Below are positions 45,457 to 52,858 of a stretch of DNA of 64,000 nucleotides, in pieces. The notes under the pieces are model-generated. The model searched no databases. It was not told the origin of the DNA and worked only from the letters and a program-made list of their open reading frames with translations. The position numbers and the translations under genes are program-made. Every line of letters starts with the position of its first letter. Position 1 is the first letter of the stretch. Location: NCBI GenBank assembly GCA_963803495.1, contig CAWDMP010000002.1, positions 3,348,001-3,412,000 on the forward strand, written 5' to 3'. This DNA comes from Persicitalea sp963803495. GTDB lineage: Bacteria; Bacteroidota; Bacteroidia; Cytophagales; Spirosomataceae.

Positions 45457-46491
45457 ATGAACAGGAAACTACTTTTACTATCCCTACTGCTCCTCGGCGG
45501 CTTCAAAACCTGGGCCCAGGACCCGCAGTTTTCGCAATTTTACGCCAATCCACTGTACCTCAATCCCGCCCTCGCGGGTGGGGCCAACGCCCCGCGCCTG
45601 ACGGCCAACTACCGCAACCAGTGGCCCGCGCTGTCGGCCAATTTCGTGACGAGCTCGTTTGGCTTCGATACCTATTTTCCGCGTTTCAACAGCGGCGTCG
45701 GCGTGTACGCATTACTCGATAGCCAGGGACTCGGCAACCTCAAATCCACCGAAGTCGGGGCGCAGTACTCGTACCAACTTCAACTCAACGAAGAAACCTT
45801 CCTGCGGCTCGGCCTGCAGGGGGCTTTCGCCACCCGCACGCTCGATTACTTCGGGCTTACGTTCGGCGACCAGTATGGTCCCGGCGGCTTCAATGGCAAC
45901 CCAACGCAGGAGCCCATCGTGCAGGGCGGTGGCCTGCCACAGGTGTCCTACGCCGACTTCTCGACCGGCGCGATGGTCTACTCCGATTGGTACTGGGCCG
46001 GGCTTTCGGCGCACCACATCAACCGTCCCAACCAAGCGTTCTCGGGCCTTGAAACGGCCAACCTGCCCATGAAAGTGAGCTTCCAGGGCGGACTTCGCAT
46101 TCCGTTTGGCGGCTACACCTACCTGGGCAACGAGATCGACCGCGAGAAAACCATTTCGCCCGCGATCCTGTACAAAAAGCAAGGCAAATTCGATCAGCTC
46201 GACGCCGGGCTGTACGTAACCTACGCGCCGCTGGTATTCGGGGCCTGGTACCGCGGACTACCCATCAAAAAGTACGCCGAAAACATCAATAACCACGAAT
46301 CGCTGATTTTTCTGGCCGGATTTCGGCAGGACAAGTTTTCGGTCGGCTACAGCTACGATGCTACCATCTCGACCCTCGGCATCGGCAGCGGCGGCGCGCA
46401 CGAGATTTCGCTCTCCTATATTTTCGAGCCGATCGAAGGCAAAAAGCGCGGTAAGAGCCGGAAGAAGGAGTTATCTTGCCCGAAGTTTTAG
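45457..46491 (+). CDS. PorP/SprF-family type IX secretion outer-membrane protein
   Basis: A 344-residue outer-membrane protein. A signal peptide (LLLLSLLLLGGFKTWAQ) is followed by the family hallmark DPQFSQFYANPLYLNPALAG. The barrel includes TANYRNQWPALSANFVTSSF and ends in EISLSYIFEPIEG with a basic tail. In Flavobacterium, SprF is needed for secretion of the type B protein SprB. This gene is divergent from the CHU_C protein at 41171-45233, which it probably serves. Confidence 0.92.
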   Translation: MNRKLLLLSLLLLGGFKTWAQDPQFSQFYANPLYLNPALAGGANAPRLTANYRNQWPALSANFVTSSFGFDTYFPRFNSGVGVYALLDSQGLGNLKSTEVGAQYSYQLQLNEETFLRLGLQGAFATRTLDYFGLTFGDQYGPGGFNGNPTQEPIVQGGGLPQVSYADFSTGAMVYSDWYWAGLSAHHINRPNQAFSGLETANLPMKVSFQGGLRIPFGGYTYLGNEIDREKTISPAILYKKQGKFDQLDAGLYVTYAPLVFGAWYRGLPIKKYAENINNHESLIFLAGFRQDKFSVGYSYDATISTLGIGSGGAHEISLSYIFEPIEGKKRGKSRKKELSCPKF

Positions 46492-46575
46492 TCGATCAGT
46501 ATAAAATATGACGGGATAGCCCGTGCGATTATGCGATTTTTTTCAAGAACCTGTAACAAAACATCCACCAATTCC

Positions 46576-47355
46576 ATGAATACAAAGTACTTCCGCCATA
46601 CGGCGCTGTTTGTTTCTCTTTTCCTTTCCTCCCTCGTGCTTTCCTCCCTGAAAGCGGCGCCAAAGCCTGAATACTACGAACTCAAGATATACCATGTGCA
46701 GGGCGATCAAATGGAGATGATGGATGCGTATTTGAAAAATGCATACCTCCCGGCAGCCCACCGCGCGGGCATCAAAAATGTAGGCGTGTTCAAAGCCATG
46801 GACAATGATTCGCTGTTGTACGTGCTGACGCCGTTCAAATCGCTGGATCAGCTGGCGAAGCTGCCCGTGATGCTGGCAAAGGACAAAACCTACCAGGCGG
46901 ATGGCCAGGCTTACGTGCAGTCGGCCTTTAAGGCACCCGCTTACACGCGCTACGAAACCATACTGTTGGAAGCCTTTGACATGCGGCCCATGCATCGCAA
47001 ACCCGACCTGACAGGGCCTGTGGAGCAACGGGTCTACGAATTGCGCAGCTACGAAAGCCCGTCGGAAGCCCGCCACATGAACAAAGTGAAAATGTTTACG
47101 GCCGGGGGAGAAGTGGATATTTTTGACAATCTGGGCTTCAATCCGGTGTTTTACGGCAGAGTCATCGCGGGTAGCCGTATGCCCAACCTGATGTACCTGA
47201 CGACTTTCGCGGACCAGGAATCCCGCGATGCGCACTGGAAATCCTTCGGAGCCGATGCCAACTGGAACAAGCTGAAAGTAGTGCCCGAATATCAGGACAA
47301 CATGAACAGAAATCACATCACGTTCATCAGGCCGACGGATTATTCGGACTTGTAA
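46576..47355 (+). CDS. Exported NIPSNAP-family protein
   Basis: A 259-residue protein with a signal peptide (ALFVSLFLSSLVLSSLKA). It has two ferredoxin-like NIPSNAP domains, with YYELKIYHVQGDQMEMMDAY and VYELRSYESPSEARHMNKV. The conserved FNPVFYGRVIAGSRMPNLMY and FADQESRDAHWKSFGAD complete the second. These dimeric alpha/beta barrel-like domains have no established reaction in bacteria. The start is ATG 46576. It converges on an oxidoreductase gene; neighbours do not reveal a pathway. Confidence 0.87.
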   Translation: MNTKYFRHTALFVSLFLSSLVLSSLKAAPKPEYYELKIYHVQGDQMEMMDAYLKNAYLPAAHRAGIKNVGVFKAMDNDSLLYVLTPFKSLDQLAKLPVMLAKDKTYQADGQAYVQSAFKAPAYTRYETILLEAFDMRPMHRKPDLTGPVEQRVYELRSYESPSEARHMNKVKMFTAGGEVDIFDNLGFNPVFYGRVIAGSRMPNLMYLTTFADQESRDAHWKSFGADANWNKLKVVPEYQDNMNRNHITFIRPTDYSDL

Positions 47356-47430
47356 TCTTCCGGTTTAAAGGTTTAGAGTTGAAGGGTTTAAATAGCATGA
47401 GAGCACAGGTTTAATTGGCCCGCTCCTAAT

Positions 47431-47474
47431 AAGCAAAAAGAGGTCTAAGCGTATGGCTCAGACCTCTTTTGCTT
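47431..47474. terminator. Bidirectional terminator between NIPSNAP and oxidoreductase genes
   Basis: AAGCAAAAAGAGGTCT (47431-47446) pairs with AGACCTCTTTTGCTT (47460-47474) around a 13-nt loop, with one bulged A. A-rich and T-rich ends allow use in both directions. Confidence 0.8.
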
Positions 47475-47552
47475 ATCAGCCCAAAATAATTGTCCAAAAT
47501 ACAGACTTTACAAAAAAATACGGAACTAGCTCCGAGTCTAAGCACTGTACTG

Positions 47553-47608
47553 CAACCCTTCAACCCTTCAACCCTTCAACCCTTCAACCCTTCAATCCTT
47601 TAACCCTT
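47553..47608. repeat. Octamer tandem repeat (CAACCCTT)
   Basis: Seven 8-bp units: five exact CAACCCTT, then CAATCCTT and TAACCCTT. The array ends at the stop codon of the oxidoreductase gene (47608-47610). Similar short arrays occur between genes in many Bacteroidota. Copy number may vary between strains. Confidence 0.85.
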
Positions 47609-48924
47609 CACACATTTCTCGGCATCGAGAACGGCGCGCGGTACGCGCGGCTGAGCATGGCGTCGGCTTCCTTGTCGTTGACAAACTTCTCCTTTTTCGG
47701 ATCGAAAGTCAAAGCGCGGCCGGTGCGGTAGGCGATGTTGCCCAGGTGCGCCAGGCCGGAGGATAGGTGTAGCGTTTCGGGCGGGCCGTTGAGCTTGGAC
47801 GGGTCGCGGGCCACGACGGCGTCGATGAAATTCTTGAAATGGTCGCCGCCTGCCTTGCGGGTAGGGCCGGGCTTGCGGTCGCGGCCGAGGAAGGTTTCGT
47901 AGAAGTCGTAGCCTTTCACGACCATGTAGCCCTCACTGCCATAAAAAATGTTGCCGATGCCCGCGCCGCCCTCTTCGTTGGTCATCCAGGGCCGCACCTC
48001 GAATTCGATGATTTTCTTCTCTTCGGGATAAATGTAGGTCGAAGAAAGTACCTCGGGTGTCTCCTGCGCGTCGTCCCACAGAAACTTGCCGCCCGCCGAC
48101 GTGATCTGTTCGGGGAAGGTATCGACCCCTAAACCCCACATGCAGAGGTCGGTTTCGTGAATGCCCTGGTTGCCGATGTCGCCATTGCCGTAGTTCCAAT
48201 GCCAGTGCCAGTTGTAATGCACATAATTCCTGGAAAAAGGCTTCATTTGCGCCGGACCCGTCCATAGGTCGTAGTCAAGGCCTTCGGGCACGGGTTCGGT
48301 ACCTTTGTCGGGCAGGGCGGGCCGCCACTTAAACACCAGTCCGCGCGCCATGTATACTTCACCGATCAGCCCGTCGCGCAGGTGCTTTACGGCTTCCTGC
48401 ATAGCCGCTGAGCTGCGGAGCTGCACGCCATGCTGCACGATGCGCTTGTACTTTTTGGCGGCCTCGATAATTTTGGGACCTTCGGCAAAATTGTGCGAAC
48501 CGGGTTTTTCTACGTACACGTCTTTCCCCGCCTGGCAGGCCCAGATTGTGGCCAGTGCGTGCCAGTGGTTGGGCATGGCAATGCTCACGGCGTCGATAGA
48601 TTTGTCGTCGAAGACCTTACGCAGGTCCATCTCGGTCTTCACTTTCTTACCGTACTTTTTCTCGAACTCCCCGGCGCGGGTTTGCAAGATTGCGTTGTCG
48701 GGGTCGCAGAGCGTAGCAACTTCCACATTTTTCAGGCTCGAGAAACCCTGAATGTGGTTTTTTCCCCGGCCATTGAGGCCCAGCACTGCCACGTTCACAC
48801 GGTCGTTAGCCCCGAAAGCGCGGGCCGGGATGATCGTCGGCAGCGAAAGCACCACCGCCACGCCCGCCGAATTTCTGATAAAATCACGGCGGGAGAATTG
48901 ATTATCGTTTTGCATCATCATCAA
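47608..48924 (-). CDS. Gfo/Idh/MocA-family oxidoreductase, Tat-exported
   Basis: A 438-residue NAD(P)-dependent oxidoreductase. The Tat signal has FSRRDFIRNSAGVAVVLSLP. The Rossmann fold starts NVAVLGLNGRGKNHI, and the catalytic region has DVYVEKPGSHNFAEG, containing the conserved EKP, and KRIVQHGVQLRSS. The C-terminal half is the GFO/IDH/MocA beta-sheet domain with GNGDIGNQGIHETDLCMW. Exported members of this family in Bacteroidota act on sugars or glycosides; the substrate here is unknown. The Met run at the start leaves 48915-48924 ambiguous. Confidence 0.9.
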   Translation of the reverse strand: MMMMQNDNQFSRRDFIRNSAGVAVVLSLPTIIPARAFGANDRVNVAVLGLNGRGKNHIQGFSSLKNVEVATLCDPDNAILQTRAGEFEKKYGKKVKTEMDLRKVFDDKSIDAVSIAMPNHWHALATIWACQAGKDVYVEKPGSHNFAEGPKIIEAAKKYKRIVQHGVQLRSSAAMQEAVKHLRDGLIGEVYMARGLVFKWRPALPDKGTEPVPEGLDYDLWTGPAQMKPFSRNYVHYNWHWHWNYGNGDIGNQGIHETDLCMWGLGVDTFPEQITSAGGKFLWDDAQETPEVLSSTYIYPEEKKIIEFEVRPWMTNEEGGAGIGNIFYGSEGYMVVKGYDFYETFLGRDRKPGPTRKAGGDHFKNFIDAVVARDPSKLNGPPETLHLSSGLAHLGNIAYRTGRALTFDPKKEKFVNDKEADAMLSRAYRAPFSMPRNV

Positions 48925-49073
48925 GGTAGTTAAGGTTAAAGACAGAAGATAAATACTTTGTTCTGAATACCTTATAAGATGAAGTTCCCCGGCTTTCTAC
49001 CCTAGCGACGGGCAAAATTCCGAAGGAATATCTTCAGAACGCCAAACCAACTAGTGGTACAGCCCTACCTACA

Positions 49074-49214
49074 TCAAGGCCACAGATCGTCCGTGATGTC
49101 ATCCCAGGTGATGTCGAACTTGTCGTTGTTGAAATCCAGGTGATCGTACTTTCTAGTATCGAACAAACCTACGACGCCGAAGAGCGTGGCAAGAGAAAGA
49201 ATGAAGAGTTTCAT
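49074..49214 (-). CDS. Possible 46-aa exported small protein
   Basis: A short frame in an otherwise empty 560-bp interval (48925-49485). It begins MKLFILSLATLFGVVGLFDT, like a short signal or anchor segment. It continues with an acidic tail (YDHLDFNNDKFDITWDDITD) and ends LWP. The pattern of a basic residue, hydrophobic stretch and polar tail suggests a secreted peptide or small lipid-associated protein. No homologue is known to me, and chance cannot be excluded. Confidence 0.4.
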   Translation of the reverse strand: MKLFILSLATLFGVVGLFDTRKYDHLDFNNDKFDITWDDITDDLWP

Positions 49215-49379
49215 GAGTATACGGTTTAGGGTTGGGTTTGAAATGCAAATGCCTCCGCTTTGGCGGCATTTGCTGGGGCTATTCTAGGAGTATATAGATT
49301 ATAAATCAGCCTGATAGCTCGAAGTTGTTCGTAAACGACCGGTCTTAATTAGTAAGCGGTTGAACAGGGAAAATTGCGC

Positions 49380-49395
49380 CACCGGGTGCCCGGCT
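49380..49395. repeat. 16-bp repeat CACCGGGTGCCCGGCT, copy 1
   Basis: Identical to 57963-57978. It contains the hairpin CCGGG-TG-CCCGG. Both copies lie 30-70 bp from a GGAACGACC-type terminator next to a T9SS gene. Confidence 0.7.
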
Positions 49396-49424
49396 TATGC
49401 CGAAAAATTGGAAATAGCTCAAAC

Positions 49425-49460
49425 AGAAATGGGAACGACCGCGCGGTCGTTCCCATTTCT
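49425..49460 (-). terminator. Terminator of the LRR surface gene (family member 1)
   Basis: AGAAATGGGAACGACC (49425-49440) and GGTCGTTCCCATTTCT (49445-49460) form a perfect 16-bp stem with loop GCGC. It is the best-paired member of a five-copy hairpin family in this region and begins 26 bp past the LRR stop. Confidence 0.85.
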
Positions 49461-49485
49461 GCGTCTAAACAAATAAACAAAAACA

Positions 49486-52416
49486 CTACGGTTTACCGAA
49501 GCGCACCGCTGCCTGACGATTGAAGCCGTCGCCCGCGCGGATCATGTACAGGCCCGTGGGTAGTGTGTCCAACCGGAGTTCGACCTGGTTCATGCCTACG
49601 GTCAGTTCCTCTTGGTGTGACTGACGCGTCCGGCCCGTCAAATCGAATATTTCAAAGGTGGCTAGGCCCGCTTGCGGAGCGCGTACTTGCAGTCTCACGG
49701 CATTCTGGATCGGGTTGAGGTGGGCGGTCAGCAGTAAGCTCTGTAGCAGATCGGATCGCTTGCCTTTGGCCGGGAGTCGCGCGTTATCCGTCCCGCAGCC
49801 GCCCAGCCTGGCCCCCAGGCTCAGGTAGCGCTCGGCGACTTTCTGCTCCACGCAAAGCGAAACGTTGTAGTGGCAGACCGTCAGGAACTGGTCGCCCGGC
49901 CCGCAGCGCACGTCTTGCACACTGACCCCAACCTGAGCTGGGACGGAAGTACAGCCCTTGGCGTCGGTGGCCCTGACTAGGTAGGCTGTCGTCTTCGACG
50001 GGCAAGCCGTCACCGTCTGTCCGCTCAAGCTGTCGCGCGACGAGCCAACCTGATTCCAGGTGTAAGAATAAGTACCGCCGGGAACAGTACTACCGCCGCT
50101 GGCCGTAGCCGTAATTTGGGCGCAGTTGCTGCCGTAACCCAGAAAAACCGATTGGTCGGGGCCGGGGGTGAGCGTCGGAAGGGGATTGATCGCCACGGTG
50201 GCCGAGGAACTGGCGGTACCCGTACAACCACTTACCGAGACGGTATAGCGCACAGTGTGATTGCCCACGCTCAGGCTGGCCGGGTCGAGTTGAGCGACGG
50301 CCTGCTCATCGACCATGAATTGGCCGCCCGTTGGCGTACCCGTCAGCGTTATGGCGTCGGCGTTCTTGCAATAGCTGCTCGCCAGGCTGGTGATGGTAGG
50401 TTTCGGCACGGGGTTGACCATCACGCTCACGGTGGCTGTGCTGCTACAACTTCCTCCGCTACTAACCACCACACTGAAACTGGCTCGGCCCGCCGCATTT
50501 AACGTAGCCGTAACTACCCGGCTTTCACTGCTGCTGAGCCGACTGCCCGGTGGGCCGCTCCACGCGTAGCCATAGCCGTTGCCGCCATTGGCGCTCAGGC
50601 TCACCACCCCGCCCACGCACGCGTTCGGCGTACTGGCGGTGGCTTGGGCCACGAAAGCATCGCTGCCCAACCCGCTGCTACAGAAGGCCGCGAAACCATC
50701 CGTACTCCCACCACCGGGCAAGTCGATGTTGTTGGAAAAATTTTTGCTGGGTACGCTACAAAAGGCGCTCAGGTCGGCCGGATAACAACCTCTGAACCGG
50801 TTGTTCTGCAACTGCAAGTCCAGCAAACCGGAGAGTGCGCCCAGATTGGCGGGAATGCTACCAGTCAGTTGATTATCAGCCAGCGACAGAACTTGTAGGT
50901 CGGAAAGTATTCCCAGGCTGACAGGGATGCTACCGCTTAGTTGATTGTCGGAGAGGTACAGGTATTGCAGACCGGTAATTGCGCCCAGGCTGGCGGGGAT
51001 GCTACCGCTCAGCCGATTGTTGGAGAGGTGCAGAATTTGTAAGTTGGTAATCGCCCCCAGGCTGGGGGGAATGCGGCCGCTCAATTGGTTGTTGGAAAGA
51101 GAAAGCTGACGCAAACTGGTGAGTGCGCCCAAACTACCGGGAATGTAGCCGCTCAACTGGTTGTTCTCCAGCAATAGGTCCAGCAGGTTGGTAAGCGCGC
51201 CCAGATCGTCGGGGATGCGTCCGCTCAACTGATTGTCGTATAAAAACAAGTACTGCAGGCTAGTGAGCGCGCCCAGGCCGTCGGGGATGCTACCGCTTAG
51301 CTGATTGCCGGAGAGCGACAGGAATTGCAGGTTGGTGAGCGCGCTGAGGGTGACAGGGATGCTGCCGCTCAACTGATTGTTATCGAGCGCCAGAGACACC
51401 AGGCTATTGAGTGCCCCCAGGCCGGCAGGAATGTCGCCGGCCAATTGATTATTGTTGAGCGACAGGTACTGTAGGTCGGTAAGCGCACCGAGGCCAACAG
51501 GGATGGCACCGCTCAACTGATTGTCGGAAAGCGACAGGAACTGTAGGTTAATGAGCGCGCTCAGGCCGCTGGGGATGCTGCCGCTCAATTGATTGTTGTT
51601 GATCGACAACTGCCGCAGGCCGGTAAGTGCGCCGAGTTCAGTGGGAATATTGCCACTCAACTGATTGCCGGAAAGCGACAGGAATTGTAAGTCAGTAAGG
51701 GCGCTCAGGCCGCTGGGAATGATGCCGCTCAACTGGTTATTGTCGATCGACAGGTACCGTAACTTTTTAAGCGCGCTGAGGTTGGCAGGGATGTGGCCAT
51801 TCAACTGATTGTTCTCAAGCCCCAAAGACATCAGGCTGGTGACTTCCCCCAGGTCGGCCGGGATGCCACCGCTCAGCCGGTTGTTGTTGAGATACAAGAC
51901 TTGCAGATCGCTGAGCGCACTCAGGCCCACGGGGATGCCACCGCTCAACTGATTGTCGGAGAGATTGATTTCGGTCACGCGGCCGTTGATGCAGCCCAGC
52001 CCGGCCCAGGGAATGCCGCCATTGCCGGTACAGGGGTCGGAGCCGCTGAGCCAACCCGCTTTATTGGTCCAGCCCGAGCCGTTGGTGCTGTTGTAGAACT
52101 CCGCCAGAGGTTGATAGTCGGGGGTTTGGGCATTAGCTACCAACGCAGAGGCCCCAACGGTAACGATTTCGCTCGGGACTGCCAACGATTTGCTGACCGC
52201 CGTCTTGTTTATGATCAGGTACTCCCTGGCAACGCTGCTCGTATCGACGGAGGATTTTGCGACTTGTAAACTGGTGAGGGTGATTAGTGATACGCCAACT
52301 AATCGCTTGATAATCGTTGAATGATTCGGAGTAAATTTAGTTACATTCTGTAACGTTTTTTGTAACGGCCATTGGAGACCGTCCCCGCTGACCGGGGGGA
52401 GGTGCGTAATGTTCAT
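49486..52416 (-). CDS. T9SS-exported protein with 17 plant-type leucine-rich repeats
   Basis: A 976-residue surface protein. After about 100 N-terminal residues comes a plant-LRR cap-like segment (ALAEF-type LAEFYNSTNGSGWTNKAGW, then GCINGRVTEINLS). Seventeen LRRs of exactly 24 residues follow (about 160-567), consensus LQxLSLxxNQLSGxIPxxL, as in plant receptor kinases. Next are PKD/Ig-like domains with PVPKPTITSLASSYCKNADA and a T9SS type A sorting domain at the end (VELRLDTLPTGLYMIRAGD, AAVRFGKP). It is probably an adhesin or ligand-binding surface protein. The N-terminus is unusual: no classical signal peptide at residue 1, and the start codon lies in short repeats. Confidence 0.85.
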   Translation of the reverse strand: MNITHLPPVSGDGLQWPLQKTLQNVTKFTPNHSTIIKRLVGVSLITLTSLQVAKSSVDTSSVAREYLIINKTAVSKSLAVPSEIVTVGASALVANAQTPDYQPLAEFYNSTNGSGWTNKAGWLSGSDPCTGNGGIPWAGLGCINGRVTEINLSDNQLSGGIPVGLSALSDLQVLYLNNNRLSGGIPADLGEVTSLMSLGLENNQLNGHIPANLSALKKLRYLSIDNNQLSGIIPSGLSALTDLQFLSLSGNQLSGNIPTELGALTGLRQLSINNNQLSGSIPSGLSALINLQFLSLSDNQLSGAIPVGLGALTDLQYLSLNNNQLAGDIPAGLGALNSLVSLALDNNQLSGSIPVTLSALTNLQFLSLSGNQLSGSIPDGLGALTSLQYLFLYDNQLSGRIPDDLGALTNLLDLLLENNQLSGYIPGSLGALTSLRQLSLSNNQLSGRIPPSLGAITNLQILHLSNNRLSGSIPASLGAITGLQYLYLSDNQLSGSIPVSLGILSDLQVLSLADNQLTGSIPANLGALSGLLDLQLQNNRFRGCYPADLSAFCSVPSKNFSNNIDLPGGGSTDGFAAFCSSGLGSDAFVAQATASTPNACVGGVVSLSANGGNGYGYAWSGPPGSRLSSSESRVVTATLNAAGRASFSVVVSSGGSCSSTATVSVMVNPVPKPTITSLASSYCKNADAITLTGTPTGGQFMVDEQAVAQLDPASLSVGNHTVRYTVSVSGCTGTASSSATVAINPLPTLTPGPDQSVFLGYGSNCAQITATASGGSTVPGGTYSYTWNQVGSSRDSLSGQTVTACPSKTTAYLVRATDAKGCTSVPAQVGVSVQDVRCGPGDQFLTVCHYNVSLCVEQKVAERYLSLGARLGGCGTDNARLPAKGKRSDLLQSLLLTAHLNPIQNAVRLQVRAPQAGLATFEIFDLTGRTRQSHQEELTVGMNQVELRLDTLPTGLYMIRAGDGFNRQAAVRFGKP

Positions 52417-52443
52417 GTGTGTGTGTATTGTTCATGTGTGTAT
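52409..52443 (-). repeat. Short repeats covering the start codon of the LRR gene
   Basis: On the minus strand, ACACATGAACATTAC (carrying the start ATG at 52414-52416) is preceded by ACACATGAACAATAC with a second ATG at 52433-52435, 19 bp upstream and in another frame, embedded in CA-rich sequence. Further upstream GGGTGTGTTCCTTTCGGAAA occurs twice with a 22-bp period (about 52453-52495). Length changes here could switch the reading frame or alter translation. Confidence 0.55.
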
Positions 52444-52636
52444 AGTGTTCTTGGGTGTGTTCCTTTCGGAAAATGGGTGTGTTCCTTTCGGAAAAAAAGC
52501 GATGGTCTTTCGCTTTTGAATCAGCAAAATTATCGTACGGCCCGCCGAGCCCAAAATTTCGATTCGAGGGATATGCTATTGCCGTTAAGAACAAAAAGGA
52601 AATTTGCAATTAAAAAGTTCATTTTTTAAAAAAGTC

Positions 52637-52670
52637 ACCTACATTTTATGTATAGGTTTTCTTATAGAAA
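52637..52670. repeat. 34-bp intergenic repeat, copy 1
   Basis: Begins ACCTACATTTTATGTATAGG and matches 57867-57900 at 33 of 34 positions. It lies about 220 bp upstream of the LRR gene. The same relative position (upstream side of a T9SS gene) in both copies suggests a shared promoter or regulatory segment. The rest of 52417-52858 holds the direct repeats, a GGTCAGTCTGAGCAGAATGG copy (52721-52740) and a terminator. Confidence 0.75.
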
Positions 52671-52770
52671 GGGGGTTTCAAATAGAGGAGGGGTAAAGGG
52701 GCTAAGTCCAAAGTGTACGCGGTCAGTCTGAGCAGAATGGACAGATGTACCCCTGATTTAACTAAAAAAA

Positions 52771-52804
52771 TGAAGGGGAACGACCCTTCGGCCGCTCCCC
52801 TTCA
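52771..52804 (-). terminator. Terminator of the 1637-aa gene (family member 2)
   Basis: TGAAGGGGAACGACC and GGCCGCTCCCCTTCA around CTTC. On the transcribed minus strand the two non-Watson-Crick positions become G-U wobbles. It begins 55 bp past the gene's stop. Confidence 0.8.
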
Positions 52805-52858
52805 CATATAAACACCCTTCGTCCGCCGGGCGGCCCCGTCCGCTCGGGATGCCAGCCC

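Noticed and set aside
50800..51960. 72-bp periodic repeat considered as a CRISPR array or satellite
   Set aside because: The period encodes 24-residue LRRs in one open frame, with no spacer structure or cas genes.
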